From Amphimedon queenslandica (taxonomy: Eukaryota > Porifera > Demospongiae > Haplosclerida > Niphatidae): a stretch of DNA of 64,000 nt. Both the position numbers and the translations under genes were made by a program. The DNA is taken from assembly GCF_000090795.2 (NCBI RefSeq), contig NW_003546263.1, positions 394,787 to 458,786 on the forward strand, given 5' to 3'. Under the pieces are notes generated by a model. It made no database searches and was not told the origin of the DNA. It saw nothing but the letters and a program-made list of their open reading frames with translations. Of this stretch, positions 11,001 to 22,700 are shown one piece after another. Every line of letters begins with the position of its first letter. Positions within the stretch are counted from its first letter, which is position 1.

Positions 11001-13960
11001 TGAAGTACAATATAAATTGTAGGCCAATAATAAAGGTAAATTAAGTCTTACCAATTCTTTAAGAAACTACTAAACAAATTAACTGACGAGAAATGATTCA
11101 AAACCATGGCTGAGTGAAGTACTGACAAAAAATCTGCAATGTCTTTCTCATTAGATAGAAGAGGAACAGTAGCAGGTTGTCTACTCAAGAAATTTAAAAT
11201 AAATACCATAATAGCTGCATGGTACTTTTGGATGAGAGAAAAATTGGCACATTAGGCATTAGTTTAGCCAATTGCCAAAATAAAAATTCACCATTTCGAA
11301 CCATTATATAAAATGCAGGCTCAATAGCTCATAGCCACAAGTTTGCCAATTTAAAACTCATTATTATTACAAATTTTTGAAATTCACCCACCAGCTATAG
11401 AGTACTATATATGACTACATGTACATAAAAACATACCGTTTGAATATAATAGACAGCAATGTTAAGCTAGAAAAAGGAGTGAGAGCAAAGGAAGTGAATA
11501 ATAGTGTGTGAAAAAAATGTACCAAGACTTAGCATTCTCTTCATTCCTTGTTTCAAGTGATTTCTTAAGGACCTTAATGATAGGCTGATATCCTAAAATT
11601 ATTAAATTAACATAATTAAAAAGTAACGAAATATGCTGTACAATGCAAATAATTCAAGTACCACAAGGCACCTTTTTGAGGGATATAAATTTTGCAGATT
11701 TTCCAAATTTTCCCTGAAAACGCAAATATTATGGCCTTAAATAACAGTAATTAATTTAAAAGGAGTGTGGTAGCACGGGGATTTTTATCATAAGGTGGCC
11801 TTTTGGACTGTTTTGAATGTTTCCAGCTATTTTCATATGGTAGACTTGATGTTCTTTGGCTTTTTTTCAAACTCTGCTGGTCCTTTGTCAAATCATGTAC
11901 CTCAGGGAGCAATTGTGTCAGATAAAAAAGGTGTTAGGGAGTCACAATTTGAGAAATTTACTTTTGCTAAAAAAAAGGAACTCGAAATCTATAGCTCTCA
12001 AAAAAGAGCGCCCTGCGGTAAAAGTACTACAAATTAATTACCATAAATCACATGACATCCAGTGTAAAACTTATCCTCAAGACATATGAGGTTCAAACAG
12101 GAAAGAATAGAGCTAAAGAGAACAGAGACAAACAATGTGTGTAATATGTGATGACTGTAATTGTCTTACTTAATTAAAGGTATATTATCGCTGGAGAGAG
12201 CCTCGAATAGATACTCTACCAAAACACAATTGTAATTTTGTTAGTACATACAGTATAATACATGACAAATACACACATGTACCTGCAATATCAACTGATA
12301 ACAGAGAAGGAACATATTGTGGGTAATGAGAAATGACTGATGTTATACACTGTACACCTAATAACTGTACAACTTCATCTCCACTAAGTAGTACCTAAGG
12401 AAAGAGTGAATTATTATTATTAATCCTTTCCCTTTTAATGCTGCCTTTGATATCAATTCTATTATGTTGAGCACGTCAAATTTTTGGGTCATATAACAAA
12501 CTCACTCTTTTCAATGCAGAGGCAAAAGTTGAGCCTATATATAAAACAACACAGCAATACACATACATGTACCATATTTAGTATACTAACCTTTACTCGC
12601 TAAAGATGGTTGATCTGATTTTAAAAGACAAATTAAATAAGAATAATTAGAAGTTAACATTTTTGCCAAACCTAGAAAATGTTTAAACTAATAATATCAA
12701 ATCTCCTACTCAAAACTATACCCATTAAATTAAGAGTAAGATCATGAGATTGAGCACTTGCTAGAGACACTGACAGATGAGTGCATATCTTCTCCATAAC
12801 ATTCATCTGAATAAGTTGACTTTTACATGAACAAACCTGAACCAAAATATAAACTAATGAAGATTTAACAGCTTCATCTTGGCACATAAATCCATCAACA
12901 AGATACTCTATTAATTTATCTAGTGCAAAGAAGTCATTCTAAGAGCAGTGTTGTCAATTATACCTCTTTCTGCACTGATACCCATCAAAAGAGAGGAGTC
13001 CTTATGTAGAATACTTCCTATGAGTGTAAGGTGCCCTATTATGCTGGAACTGTATGTACAAGATGTCAAAGCCTGTATGTGTAATTACTGTAATAAAACA
13101 ATAAGCATTAAAATTAATTAAAATTGTTTGTCAAAATAATGAGCCCATCTCACTATGAAGAAATGATTCATTGATCGAATTACAGTACATGTACATGTAT
13201 GAGCATGCAAAGGATCATAACAATGCACTATAGTTTAAATACACATTTGAGAATACAACAAAGAATTAAGATTATAATAAAGGACATAACCCAGAAATAA
13301 TGATATAATACCTGTTGAATAGACTTCAGTAGTATCATCTGAAAGACCTCTCTCCTTGGATGCAATCGCATAATATTTGTCAAAACTATAATAAGAAATT
13401 AAAATTAATTATAAGGCAATATGCTGTACTCTGAAGGGATTCTTGAACTACAGTTTTTTGATCATCAGATAATAATCCTAAAACAATAAAAGACATAATG
13501 AGGCACCAGAAATAGATCTAAGCATAATTGTGTGTACTATGTAGGTAGTCTATACACACAGATTGACAGGGATAAAACCTGGATCAGATTTACATGGGCT
13601 GTAAATAAGCTAAATCATAATAACATGGAGAATGCTTTTCATACCAATCACAACATTGCATATATGACCAGTAATTCTCAAATCAGATGCCATCATCTTC
13701 ATTAACGGTGTCTGTTGCTCTTGATAAGTTGTTGATAGTGATAGTTCCTTCAGTATTTTGTCTATTCTGACCGTAAGTTCTTGTTTTCTATTTTCCAGTC
13801 TATCAATAACACAAGCTAAACAAACCATTGGTACGCTGACACCAGTCACTGTCCATACAGCGCTATGATGCGAGTGTCCTTCTGTGAAAAGGGAAACACT
13901 TCTACTCTCCTCCATTGTATGATGAAGAACAGGTGGTCTCACGTGAAAGTCGTATATCAT
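8069..13960 (-). CDS. MEI1: MEI1-like meiotic double-strand-break protein (helical-repeat)
   Basis: Many short minus-strand exons form a helical-repeat protein. The N-terminal exon (13645-13960) has SLFTEGHSHHSAVW then VPMVCLACVIDRL. Joined exons near 13483, 13390, 13078 and 12935 continue with HICNVVIGLLSDDQKTVVQE, LTNIMRLHPRREVFQMILL, IIGHLTLIGSILHKDSSLL and KLIEYLVDGFMCQDEAVKSS. Spacing and pattern follow the N-terminal third of vertebrate MEI1 (CLACALELL, FGLLCSMEDG, HLLRGLVYPSEG). The last exon encodes DWLELLYSFFSIRYTDNLP and stops at 8069. MEI1 is a nuclear germ-cell factor needed for programmed meiotic double-strand breaks, so a germline role is inferred. Translation could start at the Met at 13960 or at 13915. 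The middle exons (about 8.3-12.4 kb) are small and were not all resolved. An intron between about 11.2 and 12.3 kb is swollen by repeats. The N-terminal similarity is good; the rest is inferred from continuity. Confidence 0.65.
11225..11415. repeat. Degenerate MITE copy inside a MEI1-like intron
   Basis: The internal order GCCAATTGCCAAAATAAAAA, an ACCATTATA stretch, then GCCACAAGTTTGCCAATTTA matches the interior of the well-preserved element at 62410-62620. Its ends are eroded, so it is an old copy of the same family. The sequence from there to about 12290 shows no coding signal. Confidence 0.55.
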
Positions 13961-13983
13961 CGTATACCAAAGCCTAGGGCTTT

Positions 13984-13994
13984 ACGCATGCGCA
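13984..13994. promoter_or_regulatory. NRF1-like palindrome upstream of the MEI1-like gene
   Basis: ACGCATGCGCA lies about 25 bases upstream of the first Met and is close to the NRF1 consensus YGCGCAYGCGCR. It sits in an unusually GC-rich patch for this window, consistent with a core promoter. The assignment is motif-only. Confidence 0.35.
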
Positions 13995-16229
13995 ATGACA
14001 GAGAGCGGCTTAGCGCGGGCTTTTAATCTTGGAATGGATATACTAGAAATTATTAGTGGGGTAAGGTCCAACCTTTAAAAGCTCATAATTTTTATCTTTA
14101 TATGGAATTAATAGGCACTTAGACTTGCTTATGGTTAGAGCTGATTAACACCTATTTTTGTGGATGACCTAAGTGAGATTACAAATGACATTGTGTGGGT
14201 GGAAGGGAACAGACCAAACAGAAAGGAAGGGTCTGGTCCATGGTTGGTACATCAGGGTGTAGTTGCTCAATAAGAGGTTGGCATACATGTAATTTATCAG
14301 GAGTTTATGCTCCTTTATTCATGCATATGACTATGGAATGCAGGGGCGTATGTAGGAATTGGAGAAGGGGGGTGCTGAAGGCGCGCGAAGCGCGTCGCGA
14401 TTTTGGCCACACCCACTTTTACGGCGGTAAAACGGCCTTTTCCTACATATTTTCGTCAATTACGGGGTGGGGCCAAGATCATTTCAAGCATACTGCTATG
14501 TTACTGGTACTTCTGATTGCTCCTTAAAGCACTGGAAACTGCTGAAATCATGATAAGGGGGCTAGATAACTTTGTTAAGAGGCTTGGTAGTGATGCAAGA
14601 GTCCAGGACTTCAGTAATTTTTTCTGAGCCCAGCCCTAAGGGGGTAGTGAGGGGGGTGCTCAAGCCCCCTCAGCCCCCCCCTAAATACGCCTCTGGAATG
14701 TACTCCTTATTAAGTGTAGGCCAGGGCTTACTCTGAAAATGGTAGAACCCAGCAATTAATAAAGCATTTTCAACTGATGCACACAGAAAGTAGTTTAACT
14801 TAAAACAATGCAATTAACTATTTTATCATTATGCACTGCACATAATTACCATATTTCATGTGTTATTTTGTGGATTAATTGATCTATGCAGTTTACTATC
14901 TTGAATATTACTTGTGTACTTCTTGTCTTTAGAGGCATTGAATACACTCCAACTCAAGCCCCTTTAAGATACTTATAATTAAGACATATAAAAGAGTGAA
15001 AAGTGAAAACATATGGCATGTACATCTGCTGTATACGTTGAAATTATTTGAGTGTTTAAAATTTTTTGTTTTTGAATTAAAGTGCCCAAAAATTAAAGTG
15101 CAAGAACTACTTTTAGTGTTCTGAACATAGAATATATACAATAGAATGGTAATAAGGTAGTTCATATTTTCTGGATTTAAGGTGAGCATGAAAATAATGA
15201 AAATCAATTTTTGTACGTCCCAAAACCATGCAAAACACCATTATGATCATGTAAAGAGCTCTAAATTTACAAGAATATTTTACTGCTACTTCTTGACAAG
15301 CTCCTAAGCCTACTGTTACCTGCTCAAATAAATTGAGTAAAGAAAATTGAGTGAGAACATAAAACTAATAGAGAGGATTATACATGGTAGTTTGTTATCT
15401 GACTGTCTCAATTTATTTGATTATAATGTTTACATTTGTAATGCATGCATATTCTAGTCCATAATAGTGCATATGCAATGTAAATGTACACATACATATA
15501 CATGTACAATGATTTAATATTCAATCCATTTTGTCATAATGAAAAGAGTTTTTAGTGATTGTTGGATTACAGCCATACCCACTATACAGTAAATCACATT
15601 TAGAATCAATTGTGTACTGTGTACATGCAATGTTTGTTTTGCATATTTGGCTGGTGCCCATTTGCTCAAACTTTTGTTTGGATTCAGCACAATATGTGTC
15701 AGAAACATGTAAACATGTTAATAATCATCAGCGATCCTTTGGGCTGATTTTAGCTAATTTTATTTACTACCATCCATGTAATTGGTGTATTTCTACATAT
15801 GCTCATGATTTATGATTGCTATAATTATATTCAAAATGGATTTACAACCTGGAGAGAATGTAATTATTAATAGAGTGATCGAAACAGACGACTATCAAAA
15901 AGTCAAATCAATTAGAATGGTAACTGTGATGGCAATTACATGTACATGTAGATAAGAGTCTGATACTAAAGACTGTACTAGCTGACAAATAACGGGGTAC
16001 CCACTTTGTATTTTGTTCACAGTAGTCCTAGAAACTGGCACTGGCTACTTTTATAATACATGTATAAATGATATTCCCAAGAGTACAAGAGTACATAATA
16101 TAATGTACTTTTGATATTACTGAGAGCTACATTGAGTATTCCGTTTTATATATAAAGCGATTATCATTAATTAGACTAAATGTATAAAAACGATACTGTT
16201 AATGCTTTGTTTACTGAAAATTCTACAAT
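13995..16229. other. Intergenic region between the MEI1-like and Ig/Fn3 receptor genes
   Basis: The two genes point the same way (minus). The region contains the hAT-like element at 14341-14695 and otherwise AT-rich unique-looking sequence with TACATGTA palindromes near 15500 and 15945. The short open frames at 14.9-15.8 kb lack splice context and domain features, and I do not call them genes. Confidence 0.6.
14341..14695. mobile_element. hAT-like non-autonomous element with GC-rich core
   Basis: The left end CAGGGGCGTATGTAGG pairs with a right end whose reverse complement is CAGAGGCGTATTTAGG. The direct repeat GAATG flanks it. The interior contains GCGCGCGAAGCGCG followed by ATTTTGGCCACACCCACTTT, a segment also present inverted in the element at 46056-46426. 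No complete transposase is present. The termini resemble hAT elements; the target duplication is shorter than the usual 8 bp, so superfamily placement is tentative. Confidence 0.6.
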
Positions 16230-18664
16230 CTAAGGAGACTTTTCAAATGACTTTAGCTCTAAGCTTGTATTTGTATTTGTAACCTTCATTTTTCCTAAAA
16301 TGAAAAAGTTTTTAAAGATAAAATTGAATAAAAATAATGCCAACCTTTTTTCTTTTTCTTTATCATTAATATAGCAGCAACAATAGCTAAAACTGTTGCA
16401 ACAGATATGACAACAAAACTTACAATGACTGGAACAACAATAATAACAATATTTGTGGAGGATGATGAGACTTCCACTGTCATGCTAGGTGTAACCATTG
16501 TTGACATATATGTGGACATTGCTTGAGACATTGTTAGTGTAGCAGAGCAGATATTTTGAATCTCATAGCTTTGTACAGTTGATGTACCATAGATATTTGC
16601 TGCAGTTATGTAGATGGTTGTTTTGTTGAAAATTGTACCAATGGTAATTGTGACATTTTGATTATTCATGTATCCCATGAAATCAAATGTCTTATTGATT
16701 GATCCATCACTTGTGAAGGCATTGAAATGGAAATGGTTAGATCCTGAAGCAATTCCAGCCCATTTACTGGCAACTGTAAATGTTAATTCAGATCCAATGC
16801 ATTTATGATCACCATATGGTACGGAAGGTATACCTTAAATGTGCACAGTAAAGTTCTAACTAAAGTATATATTTTTACCTGTCAGTGTTGTGACATCAGA
16901 TAAATTAAACACCTCTAAATGCCCATCAATAGATGCCACCATACCACAAGTATACACTTCTCCTGCCTCAACTGGTCCTAGCTTTATGCTACCAGTGTAA
17001 CTGTTATCAATGCAATGATCATTGCCTCCATTACATGATTCTTTTAATTCTCCTGGTGCAAGTCCACTTCCTGTTCCACTCTCAATCTCAGCTTCTTGTA
17101 ATGCTGGTCTACACTGCACACTGACATCAACATCTTCTTTATCAACACCACCAATGTGTCTAAATGTCCAATTAGCTAATATCCTGCCATCAGCAGATAT
17201 TATAGTTGCATTCCTGATGTCAGGAGCTGTTATGAAAATATGAAAATTATTGCTTACTAAAATTTAAAATACTTACGCCCTGGAAGAGTCATAAAAGTTA
17301 ATATGTCACTAAAATCTCCAGTGGTTGGAAAAATACTTGACTCTCCTCTTATAGCTAGATTGTATTGTGTATTGGGCACTAAAGCAGTAAGCTCAAAATT
17401 TGTGTCATTGCTTGGTATTACTAGAATTACATCTCCTAAAGTAGATGTTAATTGTAAAGTATAATGAGTAATAGGAGGGTTTCCTATTTCTGTTGGTGCT
17501 ATCCAATCTAGAGACACAGTGCCACCATTAATGCTGCTTGATAAGTTAGTGGGAGGGCCAGGAGGAACTAAAAATAATATTGACGTAATTACATCTACAT
17601 GATATTCAATTAGTCATTCTTACCAGCTACAACAAGATCAATATCTGCACTAATATTTCCAATAAAATTTGACGCACCAAATGTCCATACTCCAATGTCA
17701 GATGTACTTACATTATTAATTGTTATTTGAATTGTGTCAGAGAATAACGGAGAATATTGGGTTGTTGTATTATTGATACTGTTATTACTAGGAGATATCC
17801 AGGTTTGAAATGGTATTGGATTAGCCATGAACATTGTGAAACGCTTTGAGAACAACTTCATCTCCAAGGTTAGTATAGACAATTTCATCGCTGATTATTC
17901 CTTCTGGTGCATCTAAAACAATTATATAGCAAATTAATTCTAATTCAGAATTAAATTATGCTTACATTGGACATTTAGTGTTAAGTTGCCAGAAATGGTT
18001 CCAGCGTCGTTAGTAAGAGTTAGAGTGTATACTCCAGATTGGTTTTTTATGGTTGATGCAAATTCGATGCTATATGTATTAGTAGATATTGTAACACTTG
18101 TGATTGGATCATCACCATAAGACCATGTGCCTTGAGGAGGTGGGAATGGATTATTTTTTGATCCAGCAAGACTTGTATTGAATGAAGAGCCTTCAGTGAC
18201 ATTTGCAAATACATTACTCAACTCTGGCAGAGCTAAATTCAAAATGTTAATTATCATTTTAATTGTTATTATTTACCTAATATGCCAATAAAGAATGTGA
18301 CTCCTTTATCATTTTGATTGCATGATAGCTTTGTGTGGCTGGTTGCTTGAGTGAGGTTAAAAGTTAAGTTCGAGTGAAGAGGCATAGTGGCAGGGGCACT
18401 CTCAATAAAATTGTGAGTAAGAGAGCTTCCATTGGAACTAAACGCAATGTCTTGAAAGGTCCCATTTTGATGTATCTCATCCCAAGTTGTAAAAGAAACA
18501 AGTTCATTGCCAATTGAAATAGCACAGTATAAATGAACTAAGCTATCATTATCTGCTGTAATGATCACATCTTCATTCTCAATGTGTGGGGGAACAGTTT
18601 TGAAAGACACACCTTGAGCATCTATAGACAAAGACAGCAGCAGCAAAAGCACAGCTAGAAACAT
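16230..18664 (-). CDS. Single-pass Ig/Fn3 cell-surface receptor
   Basis: Minus-strand exons are 18277-18664, 17966-18232, 17634-17912, a fibronectin III exon from about 17568 to 17277, 16879-17226, 16346-16836 and 16230-16292. The protein starts with a signal peptide (FLAVLLLLLSLSIDAQG), then Ig-like beta modules, one Fn3 domain (VPPGPPTNLSSS through GDFSDILTFMTLP) and a membrane-proximal region. A transmembrane helix (IVIIVVPVIVSFVVISVATV) and KKKKK stop-transfer run precede a tail of under 20 residues ending ELKSFEKSP. There are many N-glycosylation sequons. The short tail argues for an adhesion or co-receptor role. Exon 3 changes frame inside an Ig domain near 17823 (one extra base would explain it), so the copy may be mutated or the sequence may contain an error. 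I recognise the architecture but no named family. Confidence 0.75.
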
Positions 18665-18698
18665 CCTTTAAAAAGGGGCGGATTTGATCTCACAGTCG

Positions 18699-18765
18699 AT
18701 ATTCATGCTGTGAGTATTGTACATACTGACTCAGTCAGTATGTACAATACTCAAAGCATGAATAT
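18699..18765. promoter_or_regulatory. Long palindrome just upstream of the Ig/Fn3 receptor start
   Basis: TGAGTATTGTACATACTGAC (18711-18730) is followed after TCA by its exact reverse complement (18734-18753). Outer arms ATATTCATGCT and AGCATGAATAT extend the symmetry. It begins 35 bases upstream of the receptor ATG, so it lies in its 5' UTR or promoter. It could be a dyad regulatory site, an RNA hairpin or a small fold-back element. Confidence 0.6.
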
Positions 18766-18816
18766 TGTTAACATAAAATAAATCTAGTAGTCTTTTTTAG
18801 TATTGGTGATTAAAGT

Positions 18817-19104
18817 CATTGGCGGCGGAACATATTTTATTTTTGGGGGACTGAACATCACTTAAGTTATTAAAATGGATGAGGTTTTATCAAAAAAATG
18901 GCTGCTAGTTTCTGTTGTTGGAATTAGACTGACTGGTTTTGTGTCTTTTCTTCTAAATGAGATGAAGAATGACTGCACATCTATTTTTACTGATAAAAGT
19001 CAGTTAAGGTTGCAGAGAATTACTGGGGGGGGGGGGGCTCAGCCCCCTGTTTCAAGACTGGGGGGCTTAGCCCCCTCAGCCCCCCCCCTGTTCCGCCGGC
19101 TATG
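18817..19104. mobile_element. hAT-type non-autonomous element with near-perfect target duplication
   Basis: The ends CATTGGCGGCGGAACA and (reverse complement of the right end) CATAGCCGGCGGAACA form terminal inverted repeats. They are flanked by ATTAAAGT (18809-18816) and ATTAGAGT (19105-19112), an 8-bp duplication with one mismatch, as hAT elements make. The interior is a GC-rich hairpin built of CAGCCCCC and GGGGGCT runs and encodes nothing recognisable. Confidence 0.75.
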
Positions 19105-19775
19105 ATTAGAGTTACATCTATACAGACTTTTTGTCTGGATAAAATTATTTCTACAGCAAATAATTTGTCTGAAAATGTGACTACTTTATTTTAGTAGTTG
19201 CTGATCTGTTGTGGTCTCATACTAACATCATTATGCACTCACACACAGAGAGTGATGTTTATATAGTTACCATTAATTCAATTCATTGTATCAAATTTGT
19301 CTGATTTTCTGAGTATCTGGTTTTGTTCCCGTATTTGAGGCTACTTTTGTCCATTTTGGTACTGTCTTACTAATTACTTACTACTTCATGAAAGGCATTT
19401 CAATCTCTAAACATACAGATCTAGCTCGTCTACAAAATGCAAATTTTAATTTTGCTTTTATAATCTTGTCTATCAAGATACTATATTGTATAAAGCATTA
19501 TACATTCCTCAACAGCTCCAAAAAGTTATTTAAACTAAAGATTGAAACAGATCAATGACAAGAAATTGTCATAGTGCGTGTAATTCCTGTTTTCCACCTT
19601 GAACCTCATCACGCAACATTGCTATTTGCTGAGTAAATAAATTAAAATTAAATTTAATGCTTGTTTTTTACATTTTTGTCTATTATAATCATAATTTACT
19701 AATGTCATAAAAAATATTCATACTAAAAATCTACTGTGCTATCTATCTGTTGTACATAATTTATACGTGTATGGT

Positions 19776-22700
19776 TTATAAAATGAAGTCAATTTTCACT
19801 GCCCTTGTTTTCTCTGCTTCTTGTGTTTTCATTTTCTCTTCATCTGTTAGCTCTCTCTGTTATCTCTAAGAAAAAGAGACAATAGTATACCTTATGTAAG
19901 CATGTACATGAATGTTGAGTGGGCATGTATTATGTATACAATGTATACATATGTGCAGAAGAATGAGTAGCACTCATCATTAAATTCTTGTACATGTACC
20001 ATATTTTACCGTATAATAGACTGGTCCAAATAAACGCCTGTCACAAATATATTCTAGTTATAGATACGCATATTTCTACCAAAAATAATGCCCCATAGCT
20101 TAGATAGCTCCAAAGTGCATATTAGTTAGAGCCTGGTCTGGCTTGCTAAGAGTTGGGAGTTGTATGTGTCTTTTTATTTTTTAATGAAATTTTTTCTTGC
20201 TGTTAAGGAATAAATGCTCAGGCATTTAATCGGTAAAATACAGTACTTGTGTATCAGAATTGCATCAGTTATAATATCAACTCATTAACATACATGTACA
20301 AATTTATATTAACATACATGCACATGTAATTAATGCAATAGATACACGGCATGCATTACTTGTAGTATATAGTGTGTCCATCATCATACAGTAAGAATGG
20401 TATTTGCCCGGATATTGTGATATCTGAATACCATTTCAACTTTTTCTCAATGTCAGTGTGAGCTATTTGTGATGGAAAAGACCCTGTATCCTGAGTAAGG
20501 GATAAATTTAAATCTTTTAATTTAAATGGATGGCTAACCTTTGCAACAGAAATATACTCAACAGGAATCCCACTTAATTCTGAAAGCTATAAAAACCAGA
20601 AAAAGAATGTAAAGTATAAGAGCATTTGCAAATATTGTTACAAGCTCATAATGATAAATAATTTTTAATGCCTAACATCAAGAGTACTAAATATAGTACA
20701 TAAAGGCGGGTTTACCATATGACGATAGACCAGTGTACTATAAATTGTTAATCAAAAGTATGGGCAATTTGACCTTTTGACGCATGCTTCCGCTAGAATG
20801 GAACCCAATCCTATTCCAGGATCAACATAACATCAAGCCCATTGTGATATTGTAAACCCACCTCTATACAAAATATACATGTACATAAGTACATGATACA
20901 TAATACATAACTAGAATACATGTCGACAATGCATAATACCTTTATGCATTATGTACTTTTGTTAACATTATTTAAAATATAGCAGCAAATTATACATCAT
21001 CAAATATTATGTCATCATAATAGGTACATATGATAATACCTTTTCCTTAAGACTCAAATGCTGCTTATTATCCAAAATGATTTCATCTGTTTGATCAACT
21101 GAGCATTGTGATGGATGCCATCTTATAACATAAACCTGCCTCTGAGCTTCATGCTTCTTTAAATCTGGCTCTAACAATAGATACAATAGCTTTATAGAAG
21201 TTGTGGTAATTATATTTGTAGCTAGTGTGAATTGTGAATGACTAGGCAATTTTCATTTAACTATGACAGTATACTAAATGCTTTTCAGGAAAGATTTATG
21301 AGAAATTTTACACCCAAAAAGTATAATACCTACCCAGAATTTAATGAACATTTTCTACTAACCTTTTAATAGTTCGACATACATTTCACTGCCGTTAGAC
21401 ACATGGACATCTTTATATATTAACTGATGATCAAGATATATTTGACCAAGTGATCTGGATGTCTTTTTACGCAATCTCATTCTGCAAAGTGAGTATTTTA
21501 ATAATCATATCACAGACACAAGATGTCTTACTTGTCTAATTCTAAGACACAATCAATTCCTTGTATTTCTGCCTCTTCAATAATTTGTTTCTTAAATTCT
21601 CGAACTGGTGTATTTTTGGACACAATTGACTCCATCATAAACTTACAAAACTAATTTTAAATTATAAAATAGCACTTTATTTCACATACTGTAACATTTT
21701 GTGAAGTTTTAAATCAATAATGCAAACATTAATCTATTAAACATTATTAATAACAAAAATAATGACATGTGTTGAAGCTTCATTGTTGTAATAGCATAAT
21801 TATAGTAAAACTGTAAAAGTTATGCTTCTTACCTCTTCATTATTAACAAGTAATAGAAAGAGCTTAATCCTGTAATCCTGTAACCCTTTACCCAACTTTA
21901 CTACAATCTATAGGAACATAAAGAGAGTGAGAGATTACTTAAATTATAAAAGATAGAAAAATACTTTTGAATCACAAGACAATTTGGCTAATGTGTCGGA
22001 TAGACACAGAATTTCTTGTTCTGGCTGATTATCTTTAGTTTGAAACAATCTAAAACCTTTAGCTGGTACACCAACCATTGGAACAAGCTTTTCCTTTAAT
22101 TGAGCAAATGATATTCTATTATCAGCTTTTATCTGTATCTCTAATTGATTAATAACAAGACAATGTTAGCTAAAATGACTTAGTAAATAATAATTGTTAC
22201 TTCTTTCTCTGCCTTCATTTACTGAAACAATCTTCATCATCATTTCTCCACTGCCACCTGTGTTTGGTATGGCAATATCCCTTCTTCTTACTTCCTCTTT
22301 TCCTCCTCTTCTTTCAGGTTGAGAAGGCATTGAAATGTGTAGCATTACTGATTGTAAATGAAATGTAACATATCTGTGCATTAGACTTTTATTGTACTCT
22401 CTTTGATAATCTTCAAAGTCTGACAATGCATATAACTGAATGGAAGCAAAAGAGAGAAAAGGAAAGGATAAAATAGATAGGAATTACAATCATAGAGTGG
22501 ACTGTCATTCACATGCCTGTACATTATGTCCCAAGCATATAAAATATTTCAAGGTATACGTGTAATTGAATTCTGATTACAATTTATTACAAACTTGGTG
22601 CATAGCCCTAAATATTGCTTTAACCACAAGCGATGTACATTTATTCACCAAATTCAAATTTATATTTTGTTACAAAAATGACTTTAGAAATTTAAAATAT

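Larger units (their letters stand above)
18665..19775. other. Intergenic region with palindrome and hAT-type element
   Basis: Upstream of the Ig/Fn3 receptor lie a near-perfect palindrome (18699-18765) and a hAT-type element (18817-19104). 19105-19775 is AT-rich and shows no gene; it is presumably the 3' flank of the USP47-like gene. Confidence 0.6.

Noticed and set aside
14195-14527. A 110-codon open frame
   Set aside because: It overlaps the hAT-like element and has no domain or splice support.
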